Shown here: positions 1 through 8,889 of the stretch, piece after piece
Position numbering within the stretch: position 1 is the first letter of the stretch
Layout: each line of letters begins with the position of its first letter
Assembly (NCBI GenBank): GCA_028825365.1
Contig: JAPKAF010000006.1
Coordinates: 1-46,312, forward strand
Length of the DNA: 46,312 nucleotides
Origin: Flavobacteriaceae bacterium
Lineage (GTDB): Bacteria > Bacteroidota > Bacteroidia > Flavobacteriales > Flavobacteriaceae
Direction of reading: 5' to 3'
Notes under the pieces: model-generated
Told to the model about the DNA's origin: nothing
Seen by the model: only the letters and a program-made list of their open reading frames with translations
Databases searched by the model: none
Made by a program: the position numbers and the translations under genes

Positions 1-1169
1 CCTGCATAAAAAGAGATTTTTTCTAAATCTTTTTGGAATTCTAAACCTTTCAATGGTCCGTATTCTTCATATTTTTTAAAATCTTTATCAATATCTAGTT
101 CTACAACAATACCTGAATTAGCAAATTTATTATTTCTTTTAGATGGAGACATTCCATTAACTACAACTTCTCCTGCAGCTGTTGCGGCAGGTACAATAAA
201 TCCACCTGGACACATGCAAAATGAATAAACTCCTCTATCATTTACTTGATTTACTAAACTATATGCAGCAGCAGGTAGTAATGAATCTCTGTCCGTATCA
301 CAATTATATTGAATTTGATCTATAATTTGTTGTGGATGCTCAATTCTAACTCCCATAGCAAACGATTTAGCTTTGATAGATATGTTTTTTTTGTGTAGTA
401 AGTTGTAAATATCTCTCGCGGAATGTCCAGTAGCTAGTATTACCGAGTGGACATTTAGTTCGTCGTTATTTTCTAATCTAATGGCTTTTAGAGTATTGTT
501 AGTTACTACAAAATCAACAACCTTGGTATTAAAATAAATTTCTCCCCCAAACTTAATAATTGTATCACGAATCTTTTGGATTATTTTAGGGAGTTTATTA
601 GTTCCAATATGAGGGTGAGCATCAATTAAAATTTGTTCAGTAGCTCCATAATAAACAAAACTTTCAAATATCTTTCTAACATCTCCTCTTTTCAATGATC
701 TTGTATATAATTTTCCATCAGAGTAGGTTCCAGCTCCCCCTTCTCCAAAACAATAGTTAGAATTTTCATTGACTATGTGTTCTTGATTAATGGCACGTAT
801 ATCACGTCGTCTTTCTTGTACATTTTTACCACGTTCTAACACGATGGGTTTATATCCTAATTCAATACAACGAAGAGCTGCATACATACCAGCTGGTCCA
901 AAGCCTATAATGTGTACTTCTTTCGCATTTGACACGTCCTTGTAGTCAAAGTTGTATTCAGATTTCTCGTTGATTTCTTCGTTTATATAAACAGCTACTT
1001 TGTAATTAAAAATGATGTCTTTTTTACGCGCATCGATAGACTTTCGTAAAATTTTGATTCCAGATATTTCATTTTTGTTAAGGTTTAATTTTTTAGAGGA
1101 CTTATATAGTAGAATATCTTCTTTGCGCTCCTCAATAAGATTTATACGTAGCTGTATCTCTTTAACCAT
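1..1169 (-). CDS. NAD(P)/FAD-dependent oxidoreductase (COG2509-like), partial at the left edge
   Basis: Only the first 389 codons are present; the C-terminus lies beyond base 1. The ATG is read on the minus strand at 1169-1167. I translated it by eye. It has an N-terminal region of about 80 residues before the dinucleotide-binding fold, then a Rossmann FAD motif (HIIGFGPAGMYAAL, about residues 86-99), an acidic strand end followed by Arg (VLERG, about 110-114) and a conserved segment GEGGAGTYSDGKLYTR (about 142-157). This combination is typical of the uncharacterised FAD-dependent dehydrogenases of COG2509, normally around 520 residues in Bacteroidota. No signal peptide, so cytosolic. The substrate is not known. 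It is divergent from the GH10 gene and probably not part of the PUL. Confidence 0.88.
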   Translation of the reverse strand, partial: MVKEIQLRINLIEERKEDILLYKSSKKLNLNKNEISGIKILRKSIDARKKDIIFNYKVAVYINEEINEKSEYNFDYKDVSNAKEVHIIGFGPAGMYAALRCIELGYKPIVLERGKNVQERRRDIRAINQEHIVNENSNYCFGEGGAGTYSDGKLYTRSLKRGDVRKIFESFVYYGATEQILIDAHPHIGTNKLPKIIQKIRDTIIKFGGEIYFNTKVVDFVVTNNTLKAIRLENNDELNVHSVILATGHSARDIYNLLHKKNISIKAKSFAMGVRIEHPQQIIDQIQYNCDTDRDSLLPAAAYSLVNQVNDRGVYSFCMCPGGFIVPAATAAGEVVVNGMSPSKRNNKFANSGIVVELDIDKDFKKYEEYGPLKGLEFQKDLEKISFYA

Positions 1170-1316
1170 TATGCTAAAGTATGTAAATTAAAAAATTTAA
1201 TGTACCAATATAGTTTATTTATTAATCCTCAATAATCACATTGAATTCCTCAAATATTTCAAGTTTCATTTTAATTTCATTTTTAAGTTTTCTTATCTTG
1301 CAAAAGATTATACAAT

Positions 1317-2369
1317 ATGAACTATAATATACTTTTAATTAATTTTTTTTTAGCTTTTAGCTCTTTTTCTAATGACATTCATGATTCTTTTGAAAATCTT
1401 GTTGTTGGAGCAACTATTGGATTAGTGGATTTAAATACTGCAAAATCAAAGTTGTTTTTGAAAGATTTCAAATATTTAACTCCATCTAACGAGGCGAAAC
1501 AGACTATAGTTCATCCAAATTCTACTACTTGGAATTGGAGCAAAATTGATAAAATGATAGCTTTTGCAAATGAAAATAGTTTAGCCTTAAGAATTCATGG
1601 CCCTGTAAGCCCTCAATGTTCTAAATGGGCTAAAAATGATAATAGAACAAAAAAAGAACTTCTAGATAATATGATTGAGTTTATGACAGAATCATGTAAA
1701 AAATACAATAATGAACCCGCTATTAAATGGATGGATGTTGTTAATGAGACTGTACTTGCTAATGGTAAATGGTTTGGACCAAAACCAGGAGATAACAAAT
1801 GGGAAAATCCATGGCTAAAAACTGGTTTTGATGAAAACAATTTCCCATTATATATTCTTAAATCTTTCGAAATAGCCAATGAATTTGCTCCAAATATTAG
1901 CTTAGTTTATAATCAAAACGGAGGTATGCAAAAACCTATGTGGAATAAAATCAAACAATCAATCTATTATCTAAGGTCTAAAGGCTTACGAGTTAATGGT
2001 ATTGGTTGGCAGGGACATTTATTAATGCCTTCTACAAAAGATTTTGTATTAAATATAGATCAAGGAATTAAAGATTTATCTGATCTAATTGATTGGGCTC
2101 AAAAGAATAAATTAGATTTTCATGTAACTGAATTAGATTATCTAATTGTTGATAAAAACAATTTAGAAAGTGATTTGTTACATCAAAAAAACATCTATGA
2201 AAAAATAATTAAGTTATTAATTGAAAAATCAAATACAGGTTTGGTAACCTTAAATTTTTGGGATGTTGCTGAGAGATATAAAAAAGGTAAGGGATATTTT
2301 CAATCAATTTACTCTAAAGATCTTCAACCAAATCCAAGTTATGAATTAATTAAAAATATTTTAAAATAA
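1317..2369 (+). CDS. Divergent family GH10 glycoside hydrolase (endo-beta-1,4-xylanase-like), exported
   Basis: A 350-residue protein with a short hydrophobic N-terminus (about residues 4-18) that is probably a signal peptide. The GH10 (beta/alpha)8 barrel is recognisable from the strand-1 region (YLTPSNEAK, 53-61), the acid/base motif DVVNE with Glu144, WQGH (231-234) and the nucleophile motif HVTELD with Glu272; the C-terminal LNFWDVAERY matches the end of the fold. Both catalytic glutamates are present. The usual GH10 motif after strand 3 (RGHTLVWH) is replaced by RIHGPVSPQCSKW (92-104), so the substrate subsites probably differ from classical xylanases. It is the first gene of a tight operon with a GH3 enzyme (6 nt gap) and a sulfatase. 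Expected role: internal cleavage of a beta-linked, xylose-type backbone in the periplasm. The family call is firm; substrate is inferred. Confidence 0.88.
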   Translation: MNYNILLINFFLAFSSFSNDIHDSFENLVVGATIGLVDLNTAKSKLFLKDFKYLTPSNEAKQTIVHPNSTTWNWSKIDKMIAFANENSLALRIHGPVSPQCSKWAKNDNRTKKELLDNMIEFMTESCKKYNNEPAIKWMDVVNETVLANGKWFGPKPGDNKWENPWLKTGFDENNFPLYILKSFEIANEFAPNISLVYNQNGGMQKPMWNKIKQSIYYLRSKGLRVNGIGWQGHLLMPSTKDFVLNIDQGIKDLSDLIDWAQKNKLDFHVTELDYLIVDKNNLESDLLHQKNIYEKIIKLLIEKSNTGLVTLNFWDVAERYKKGKGYFQSIYSKDLQPNPSYELIKNILK

Positions 2370-2375
2370 TTAAAA

Positions 2376-4718
2376 ATGAAATCAAAATCAACCGTTTGTC
2401 TACTTACATTTTTTAGTGTTTTTACACTTATATCACAAAACAATCTTGAATATAAATTGTATTTAGATAGCTCAAAATCTAATATTGAACGACTTAATGA
2501 TTTGATGAGTAGAATGACTTTAGAGGACAAAGTTTACCAAATGAATCAATTTGTCGGACTAGATCATATGCGTAAGGCTGAAAAAAACTTATCTCCGGAA
2601 GATTTATTAAATAATGATGCTCAAGGATTTTATAAAGGAGTTTTTAGTTCGGATGTTATGAAGATGACTGAAGAAGGTAAAATTGGTTCTTTTTTACATG
2701 TATTAACTGCTGAAGAGAGTAATTTATTACAAGAATTATCACAGAAGTCAAGATTAAAAATTCCTATTTTAATTGGAATTGATGCAATACATGGAAATGC
2801 TTTGTTTAAAGGAGCCACTGTTTATCCATCTCCAATCACTCTAGCATCTACATGGAATGATCAATACCTTTTTGATGTAGGTAGACAAACTGCATTAGAA
2901 ATGCGAGCTACAGGCTCTCATTGGGCATTTACTCCAAATATTGATGTGTTAAGAGATCCTAGATGGGGTAGAGTAGGAGAAACTTTTGGAGAAGATCCTT
3001 TTATGGTTGGAAATTTAGGGGCCTCTATGATAAAAGGATTTCAATTAAATGATTTTACAGGAACAAATAAAGTTATAGCGTGTGCAAAGCATATGCTTGC
3101 AGGAAGTGAGCCAACTAATGGCTTAAATGCTGCTCCAATGGATATTTCATTAAGAACTCTAAAAGAAGTTTATTTACCTCCATATAAAAAAGCAATTGAT
3201 GCTGGAGTATACTCTATAATGGCAGCACATAATGAATTAAATGGAGTGCCTTGTCACATGAACAGTTGGCTCATGACTGATTTATTTCGAAAAGACTGGG
3301 GTTTTGAAGGTTTTTATGTTAGTGATTGGATGGATATTGAAAGAATAGAAACTTTACATCATGTGGCTAATAATTTAAAAGAAGCATCTTATTTAGCAGT
3401 AAATGCGGGGATGGATATGCACATGCACGGGGTTGATTTTCCAGAAGCAGTAATTGAGCTTGTTAATGAAGGTAAATTACCAATGTCAAGAATTAATGAT
3501 GCTTGCTCAAAGATTTTAATGGCTAAGTTTAAATTGGGTTTATTTGAAAATAGATTTGTTGATATTGAAAAGATTCCTGAAAGTATTTTCACAGCGGAAC
3601 ATAGATTTACCGCTTTAGAAACCGCCAGAAAGGGAATTGTGTTACTAAAAAATTCTAATCTACTACCACTAGATAAAGTTAAGAAAGTAAAAAATATTAT
3701 AGTCACGGGTCCAAATGCGAATAATCAATCAATACTCGGAGACTGGCATGCTGAACAGCCTGATGAAAACGTAACTACTATTTACGAAGGAATAAAAGAA
3801 TTAGGAGAGTCAAAAGGATATAAGGTTTCATTTCACAATTCAGGTGAAAGCATTAGAAAAATATCTGATAAAGACATTAATAAGACTACTGAAGCTTCTA
3901 AAGATGCAGATTATGTTATTGTTGTAGTTGGAGATAATTCAATGAGATACAAATGGAAAGAGAAAACAGCAGGGGAAAACATGGATAGAGCTGATTTAAA
4001 TTTAGCTGGTAAACAATTAGACCTTGTGATGTCATTAAAAGAGAGTAATAGTAATATTATTGTGGTATATGTCAATGGTAAACCAATCAGTGAACCTTGG
4101 ATTCAAAATAATATTCCTGCAATAATTGAAGCTTGGGAACCAGGAAATCTTGGAGGTAAAGCAGTTGCTGAGATAATTTTTGGAGATATTAACCCCAGTG
4201 GTAAATTACCTCTAACAATCCCTAGGAGTGTAGGGCAACTTCAAATGATTTATAATCACAAGCCTTCTCAATATTTTCATAAATATGCATTTGAAAAAAA
4301 CAAGCCGCTTTATCACTTTGGCTACGGATTAAGTTATACTAAATTTAACTACTCAAAACCTACGCTGAAAAATTCAACTTTTGATGCTAATTCAATTATT
4401 AAGGTTGATGTTCAGGTTACAAATGTTGGTGATATGGATGGAGATGAGGTCGTTCAACTTTATATTAGAGATAAAGTAAGCTCTGTTACAAGACCTGTAA
4501 AAGAACTAAAAGGATACAAAAGAGTTCATCTGAAAGTTGGAGAAACTAAAAAGATAACTTTTGAACTTACGCCAGAGTCTTTAGCTTTTTATGACATAGA
4601 TATGAATTATATAGTTGAACCAGGTACTTTTAATATTATGACAGGTTCATCTTCTCATTTTAAGTCCTTAAAAACTGTTGAATTAACTATTTTAAATAAA
4701 ATTAATTTAAATAATTAA
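2376..4718 (+). CDS. Family GH3 exo-acting beta-glycosidase (BglX-like), periplasmic
   Basis: A 780-residue protein with a signal peptide (about residues 1-20). Domains run in the usual order for long GH3 enzymes: N-terminal barrel (about 35-370) with DPRWGRVGETFGEDP (194-208), a Lys-His pair (238-239) and the nucleophile Asp317 in VSDW; an alpha/beta sandwich (about 415-640) expected to supply the acid/base; and a C-terminal fibronectin III-like domain (about 685-770, with the typical GDEVVQLYIRD segment). Length and architecture fit beta-glucosidase/beta-xylosidase members. It releases terminal sugars from oligosaccharides, probably those made by the GH10 enzyme 6 nt upstream. The sulfatase gene follows after 7 nt, so all three are likely co-transcribed. 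Specificity (xylosidase versus glucosidase) cannot be read from sequence. Confidence 0.93.
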   Translation: MKSKSTVCLLTFFSVFTLISQNNLEYKLYLDSSKSNIERLNDLMSRMTLEDKVYQMNQFVGLDHMRKAEKNLSPEDLLNNDAQGFYKGVFSSDVMKMTEEGKIGSFLHVLTAEESNLLQELSQKSRLKIPILIGIDAIHGNALFKGATVYPSPITLASTWNDQYLFDVGRQTALEMRATGSHWAFTPNIDVLRDPRWGRVGETFGEDPFMVGNLGASMIKGFQLNDFTGTNKVIACAKHMLAGSEPTNGLNAAPMDISLRTLKEVYLPPYKKAIDAGVYSIMAAHNELNGVPCHMNSWLMTDLFRKDWGFEGFYVSDWMDIERIETLHHVANNLKEASYLAVNAGMDMHMHGVDFPEAVIELVNEGKLPMSRINDACSKILMAKFKLGLFENRFVDIEKIPESIFTAEHRFTALETARKGIVLLKNSNLLPLDKVKKVKNIIVTGPNANNQSILGDWHAEQPDENVTTIYEGIKELGESKGYKVSFHNSGESIRKISDKDINKTTEASKDADYVIVVVGDNSMRYKWKEKTAGENMDRADLNLAGKQLDLVMSLKESNSNIIVVYVNGKPISEPWIQNNIPAIIEAWEPGNLGGKAVAEIIFGDINPSGKLPLTIPRSVGQLQMIYNHKPSQYFHKYAFEKNKPLYHFGYGLSYTKFNYSKPTLKNSTFDANSIIKVDVQVTNVGDMDGDEVVQLYIRDKVSSVTRPVKELKGYKRVHLKVGETKKITFELTPESLAFYDIDMNYIVEPGTFNIMTGSSSHFKSLKTVELTILNKINLNN

Positions 4719-4725
4719 GAGTCTT

Positions 4726-6111
4726 ATGAAACAATATAATTTATTAGTTATAATTATTTCAATGTTATGTTTTTCAGCTTTTGCTAGTAACGAAAGGAGT
4801 AAAGAAAATATCATTTTTATAATTGTTGATGATCTTAGAGATCTTGTTATGGCAGATAACCAACTCGAGATATTAACCCCTAACATTGATAAATTAAAGA
4901 AACGTGGAGTTACTTTTAAAAACTCATTTACTAATAACCCAGTTTGTGGTGCTTCCAGAGCTAGTTTGCTTACAGGATTAAGGCCAACTAAATCTAGATT
5001 TAAAACTTTTTATACTAAAATAGATGATGATGCTCCAAACTCTTTGACAATTGCATCTTATCTTAAAAATAATGGATATATAACAATTAGTAATGGAAAA
5101 ATCTCACATAATGCTAATGATGCTACTTATGGATGGGATGATATCTTCAGAGCTCCAAGAAATAATCCTAAGGATTATAAAGATCCAGTTAATATTAAAA
5201 ATTTAAAAAATAATTTTGGTCCTGCATCTGAATTTGTATATACTGATGATAATAACTATTCTGACGGAAAAGTTACCCAAAAGACGCTTATAGATATTAA
5301 ATCAATAAATCAAAATGATAAACCCTTTTTTATTGCGGTAGGTTTTCAAAAGCCTCACTTACCATTTATTGCTCCAAAAAAATACTGGGATTTATATGAC
5401 AAAAATGAGATATCATTACCATCTAATAATTTTTTCCCTCCGTCAGCTCCACAAAAAGCAAATTATTTCTATGAACTAAGAAAGTTTACTGACATTCCAG
5501 AAAAGGGCCCTATTTCTGATAAGAAAGCTAAGGAGTTAATTCATGCTTATTATGCATGTGTTAGTTATATAGATGCACAAATTGGACTTATTTTAGATGA
5601 ATTAAAGAATCAAGGTCTAACTAATAGCACCACAGTTGTATTGACAAGTGATCATGGCTTTAGTCTTTCTGAGCATGGAAGATGGACAAAACATAATTTA
5701 TTTCAATATGAACTTAAAATCCCTATGGTTATTAGTTCACCAAAATATAAAAAAAACAAAACCAGTGAATCCTTCGTTGAGTTAGTAGATTTATACCCTA
5801 CATTTTGTGATTTAGCAGGACTAGATATTCCTGATTTTGTCCAAGGAAAGTCATTAATAACTAATCTTAAAAACCCCAATAAAGTCACCAGTGATATTGC
5901 TTTTTCAATTTTCAACAACGGTGAAACTTTAATCTCAAATAAATATTATTATACCGAATGGAAAAGAAAAGGATCTATAATTAATAGAATGTTATATGAT
6001 GTAGAAATTGACGAACTCCAAATGAATAATATTGCTGAAATAAAATCAAATAAATTTATAGTAGATAGTCTTAGTCGTATATTAAATAAGCATATAAAGT
6101 CAGTTAGATAA
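4726..6111 (+). CDS. Exported formylglycine sulfatase, S1 family (iduronate-2-sulfatase-like, probably S1_7)
   Basis: A 461-residue alkaline-phosphatase-fold sulfatase with a signal peptide (about 1-20). The catalytic Cys74 lies in CGASR (C-x-A-x-R type), to be converted to formylglycine. Metal ligands are Asp35-Asp36 near the N-terminus and the SDHG pair Asp309-His310; further active-site residues are Lys125 (GKISH), His211 (KPHLPF), His317 and Lys322. Layout and motifs match the iduronate-2-sulfatase-like subgroup, as do the genes at 19669 and 21193. It hydrolyses a sulfate ester on a polysaccharide or oligosaccharide in the periplasm. It is third in the GH10-GH3 operon, so its target is probably the same glycan. 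It converges on the minus-strand sulfatase with only 37 nt between them. The subfamily is assigned by resemblance, not by a search. Confidence 0.92.
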   Translation: MKQYNLLVIIISMLCFSAFASNERSKENIIFIIVDDLRDLVMADNQLEILTPNIDKLKKRGVTFKNSFTNNPVCGASRASLLTGLRPTKSRFKTFYTKIDDDAPNSLTIASYLKNNGYITISNGKISHNANDATYGWDDIFRAPRNNPKDYKDPVNIKNLKNNFGPASEFVYTDDNNYSDGKVTQKTLIDIKSINQNDKPFFIAVGFQKPHLPFIAPKKYWDLYDKNEISLPSNNFFPPSAPQKANYFYELRKFTDIPEKGPISDKKAKELIHAYYACVSYIDAQIGLILDELKNQGLTNSTTVVLTSDHGFSLSEHGRWTKHNLFQYELKIPMVISSPKYKKNKTSESFVELVDLYPTFCDLAGLDIPDFVQGKSLITNLKNPNKVTSDIAFSIFNNGETLISNKYYYTEWKRKGSIINRMLYDVEIDELQMNNIAEIKSNKFIVDSLSRILNKHIKSVR

Positions 6112-6148
6112 AATTAATAACTTCTAAGAAATTCTTCATATATTTTTA

Positions 6149-7759
6149 TTACTTTTTGGAATTATAAATACGTTTTATCCTAGTATCTGTCATCTTTCTC
6201 ATTTCATCTAAGCTCATGTCGTCTTTATATTTTACTTGAAGTTGAATTAGTTCAGCCTTTAAATCTTTGGTAATTTCTTCAAAACCTTCCTTTGCATAAA
6301 GATTGTTTATTTCATTTTTATCTTCACTTAAATCAAATAGTTCCCATTCATCCATATTATAGTAATAATGAATTAATTTATACCTATTTGTTCTAACTCC
6401 ATAATGAGGTTGAACCTTATGCCAAAAAGGATATTCGTAATAATGATAATACACTGCATTTCTTTTTTTGTATTCTTTGTTTAACAGTTGATTTTTGAAA
6501 CTTTCTCCTTGCATATCTTCGGGAGTATTTATACCCGCAAGATCTAACAGAGTAGGGGCGAAATCAATATTTAATAATAATTCGTTGTTAACACTTCCTG
6601 GTTTAATGTTATTAGGGTATTTGATCATAAATGGCATTCTAAATGATGGCTCATACATCCATCTCTTATCGAACCACCCATGTTCACCTAAATAAAAACC
6701 TTGATCAGATGTATATACAATTATTGTATTTTCTTCTAAATTATTTTCTTTTAAATAATCTAGCATTTTTCCTACGGATTCATCAACTCCTGCAACACAT
6801 CTAAGGTAATCTTTTATATACCTTTGGTATTTCCATTTCTTCAGATCCTCTCCTTGTAAAGAGTCGTTAGGTGTCCAAAACTCACCATTATTACCTAATC
6901 TGTTCCATTTGTTTAATTCTTTTTTAGATAAACCAGAAGGAGGTGTTAATTTTAAATCCTTTCTGTTCATATGATTTTCTATCTCAAGCATATTTTCTGA
7001 AGCAGCTAAACGACCACTATAATCATCATTAAATGTTTCAGGATAAGGTAAATCTTTATCGCTAAAAAGAGAATCGAATTTTCTATTTGGTGTCCATGGT
7101 CTGTGTGGTGCTTTAAATTGATACATTAACATAAAGGGTTTGTCTTTATCTCTTTTGTTCTGGATCCAATTTATTGCATCGTGAGCAACTTGTTCAGTGG
7201 AATGTCTTTGCTTTTCTCTTATAGTATCTCTACCGTTTTCTAGATAAACAGTATTATTATATGATCCTTGTCCTCCATGATTAATCATAACTTTCGAGTA
7301 GTCAAAACCGGTTGGAATTGTCCCAAGATGCCATTTGCCAATTACGGCTGTTTGATATCCGTTTTGTTGTAATATTTTTGGAAATGTTTGTTGATTTCCA
7401 TCAAAATCTCCACCACCTTCGTTTTTGTAAAACCCATTTACATGCGCATATTTTCCAGTTAAAATTGCAGCCCTACTTGGACCACAGATACTATTTGTGT
7501 TGAAAGTAGTGTTCATTAACATACCTTCATTGGCTATTCTATCAATATTTGGAGTAGGAGCAACTTCTGCTAGCCAATCCTTGTAAGCACTTATAGAACT
7601 TACAGAATGATCATCAGACATTATAAAGACTATGTTGGGCGCCTTCTTATCTGAATTTTGTGATTCTGTATGAAGAGTAAATATAAAAATTAACACAAAA
7701 AATAATAAGGATTGATTTGTGTATGTATACTTTCTATTTAAGGGATTTCCTATTGACAT
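6149..7759 (-). CDS. Exported formylglycine sulfatase, S1 family (GlcNAc-6-sulfatase/S1_11-like motifs)
   Basis: A 536-residue sulfatase. The N-terminus has a longer n-region than usual (13-16 residues) before the hydrophobic stretch LLFFVLIFIF, but no later Met is available, so the ATG at 7759 is kept. Catalytic Cys92 is in CGPSR followed by ILTGKYAHVNGF. Asp49-Asp50 and Asp352-Gln353 (SDQG, with Gln rather than His) plus His360 and Lys365 in GEHGWFDKR complete the site. The SDQG and HVNGF forms set it apart from the three iduronate-sulfatase-like paralogues in this locus. It lies 92 nt downstream of the FGE gene on the same strand, so it may be read with the regulator and FGE or from its own promoter in that gap. 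Likely removes a different sulfate position from the same glycan. Confidence 0.92.
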   Translation of the reverse strand: MSIGNPLNRKYTYTNQSLLFFVLIFIFTLHTESQNSDKKAPNIVFIMSDDHSVSSISAYKDWLAEVAPTPNIDRIANEGMLMNTTFNTNSICGPSRAAILTGKYAHVNGFYKNEGGGDFDGNQQTFPKILQQNGYQTAVIGKWHLGTIPTGFDYSKVMINHGGQGSYNNTVYLENGRDTIREKQRHSTEQVAHDAINWIQNKRDKDKPFMLMYQFKAPHRPWTPNRKFDSLFSDKDLPYPETFNDDYSGRLAASENMLEIENHMNRKDLKLTPPSGLSKKELNKWNRLGNNGEFWTPNDSLQGEDLKKWKYQRYIKDYLRCVAGVDESVGKMLDYLKENNLEENTIIVYTSDQGFYLGEHGWFDKRWMYEPSFRMPFMIKYPNNIKPGSVNNELLLNIDFAPTLLDLAGINTPEDMQGESFKNQLLNKEYKKRNAVYYHYYEYPFWHKVQPHYGVRTNRYKLIHYYYNMDEWELFDLSEDKNEINNLYAKEGFEEITKDLKAELIQLQVKYKDDMSLDEMRKMTDTRIKRIYNSKK

Positions 7760-7851
7760 TTATTATTGTATTATTTTATAAAATTAAATGTATTTTATAT
7801 AATTATAAATTATTAAAATGATAATAATGAAGCTAATATTAATTTTAACAA

Positions 7852-8889
7852 CTATTTTGGAATTAATACTGCTCTAAAACCTAAATGTTCTAGAGATGAA
7901 TCTGTGCTACTACCCATCTTGGCTGATATTCTGTAACTATTACAGTAAGACTGATTACATAAGAATGAACCTCCTTTTATAACTTTCTCCTCTATATATA
8001 TATTATTTGGGTTATATGCCCTTAGAGGGCCGCCAGGATTGTCACAAACTCCTTTGTTTTTAGATAAGTCATTATAATAATTAACGTTATACCAATCACT
8101 AGTCCATTCCCATACATTTCCAGCCATCCCATATAAACCAAAGCTATTTGCTGGAAATGATTTTACTGGAGATCGTCGTTCGAATCCATCTTTTAAACTA
8201 TTGTTAACCGGGAATTCTCCGTCCCAAGTATTGGCTTTAAGATGAAGATTTTCAACATTGTTCCCCCACGTATATATATAATTTTTATTATTTGCTCTTG
8301 CTGCATATTCCCATTCTGCTTCTGTAGGTAATCTTTTTCCTGCCCATTCACAATACGCTAACGCATCAATGTAGGAGACATGTACTACAGGGAGGTTTTC
8401 AGAAACATTGTCATAGTTATCATTTTCTCCAGTTACATTTAACCAACTAGCTCCAATTTTCCATTTCCACCATTGAAAGAAATCATTTAAATTTTTTAGT
8501 GGGGTTTTAGTTTTTTTAAATACTAATGATCCTGGTTGTAAAATTGAATCGTGAGGCTTAGTTGTATTTTCTGGTAATTGAGTTTTGATTTCTTCCCAGT
8601 CTACTTTTCTTTCTGCTACAGTGATATAGTTAGTTTGATCAATAAATTTTTTAAATTCTTTATTAGTAACTTCAGTAATATCCATAAAAAACCCATTGAC
8701 TTTAACTTCATGTCTGGGTTTTTCATGATTCATTGCATACGAATCACTTTCTAATGCACCTTGATAAAATGTGCCGCCAGGAATCCAAACCATCCCTTTA
8801 GGAGCTGTTTCTATATTTGGACTGCAGCTTAGAATTATTAAACATAACAAGAAATTAAATCCGATTTTTAAATAATTTTTATCTATCAT
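7852..8889 (-). CDS. Formylglycine-generating enzyme (sulfatase-modifying factor), exported lipoprotein
   Basis: A 345-residue FGE/SUMF1-family protein. It oxidises the active-site cysteine of sulfatases to formylglycine using oxygen. It keeps both redox cysteines of true FGEs: Cys311 and Cys316 in GGSFLCNQSYCNSYR, with the following segment DSSLEHLGFRA also matching. Other family landmarks are MVWIPGGTFYQGA (33-45), EVTNKEF (73-79), RLPTEAEWEYAA (186-197) and GNVWEWTSDWY (257-267). Many SUMF1-like proteins lack the cysteines, so this one is probably a real maturase. The N-terminus (LLCLIILSC) is a lipobox with Cys22, putting the enzyme outside the cytoplasm, presumably in the periplasm where the five sulfatases arrive. 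Its ATG overlaps the stop codon of the regulator gene (ATGA, 8889-8886), indicating translational coupling. Confidence 0.93.
   Translation of the reverse strand: MIDKNYLKIGFNFLLCLIILSCSPNIETAPKGMVWIPGGTFYQGALESDSYAMNHEKPRHEVKVNGFFMDITEVTNKEFKKFIDQTNYITVAERKVDWEEIKTQLPENTTKPHDSILQPGSLVFKKTKTPLKNLNDFFQWWKWKIGASWLNVTGENDNYDNVSENLPVVHVSYIDALAYCEWAGKRLPTEAEWEYAARANNKNYIYTWGNNVENLHLKANTWDGEFPVNNSLKDGFERRSPVKSFPANSFGLYGMAGNVWEWTSDWYNVNYYNDLSKNKGVCDNPGGPLRAYNPNNIYIEEKVIKGGSFLCNQSYCNSYRISAKMGSSTDSSLEHLGFRAVLIPK

Noticed and set aside
3389-3706. A 105-codon open frame on the minus strand inside the GH3 gene
   Set aside because: Antisense to a clear GH3 enzyme and without any family features.
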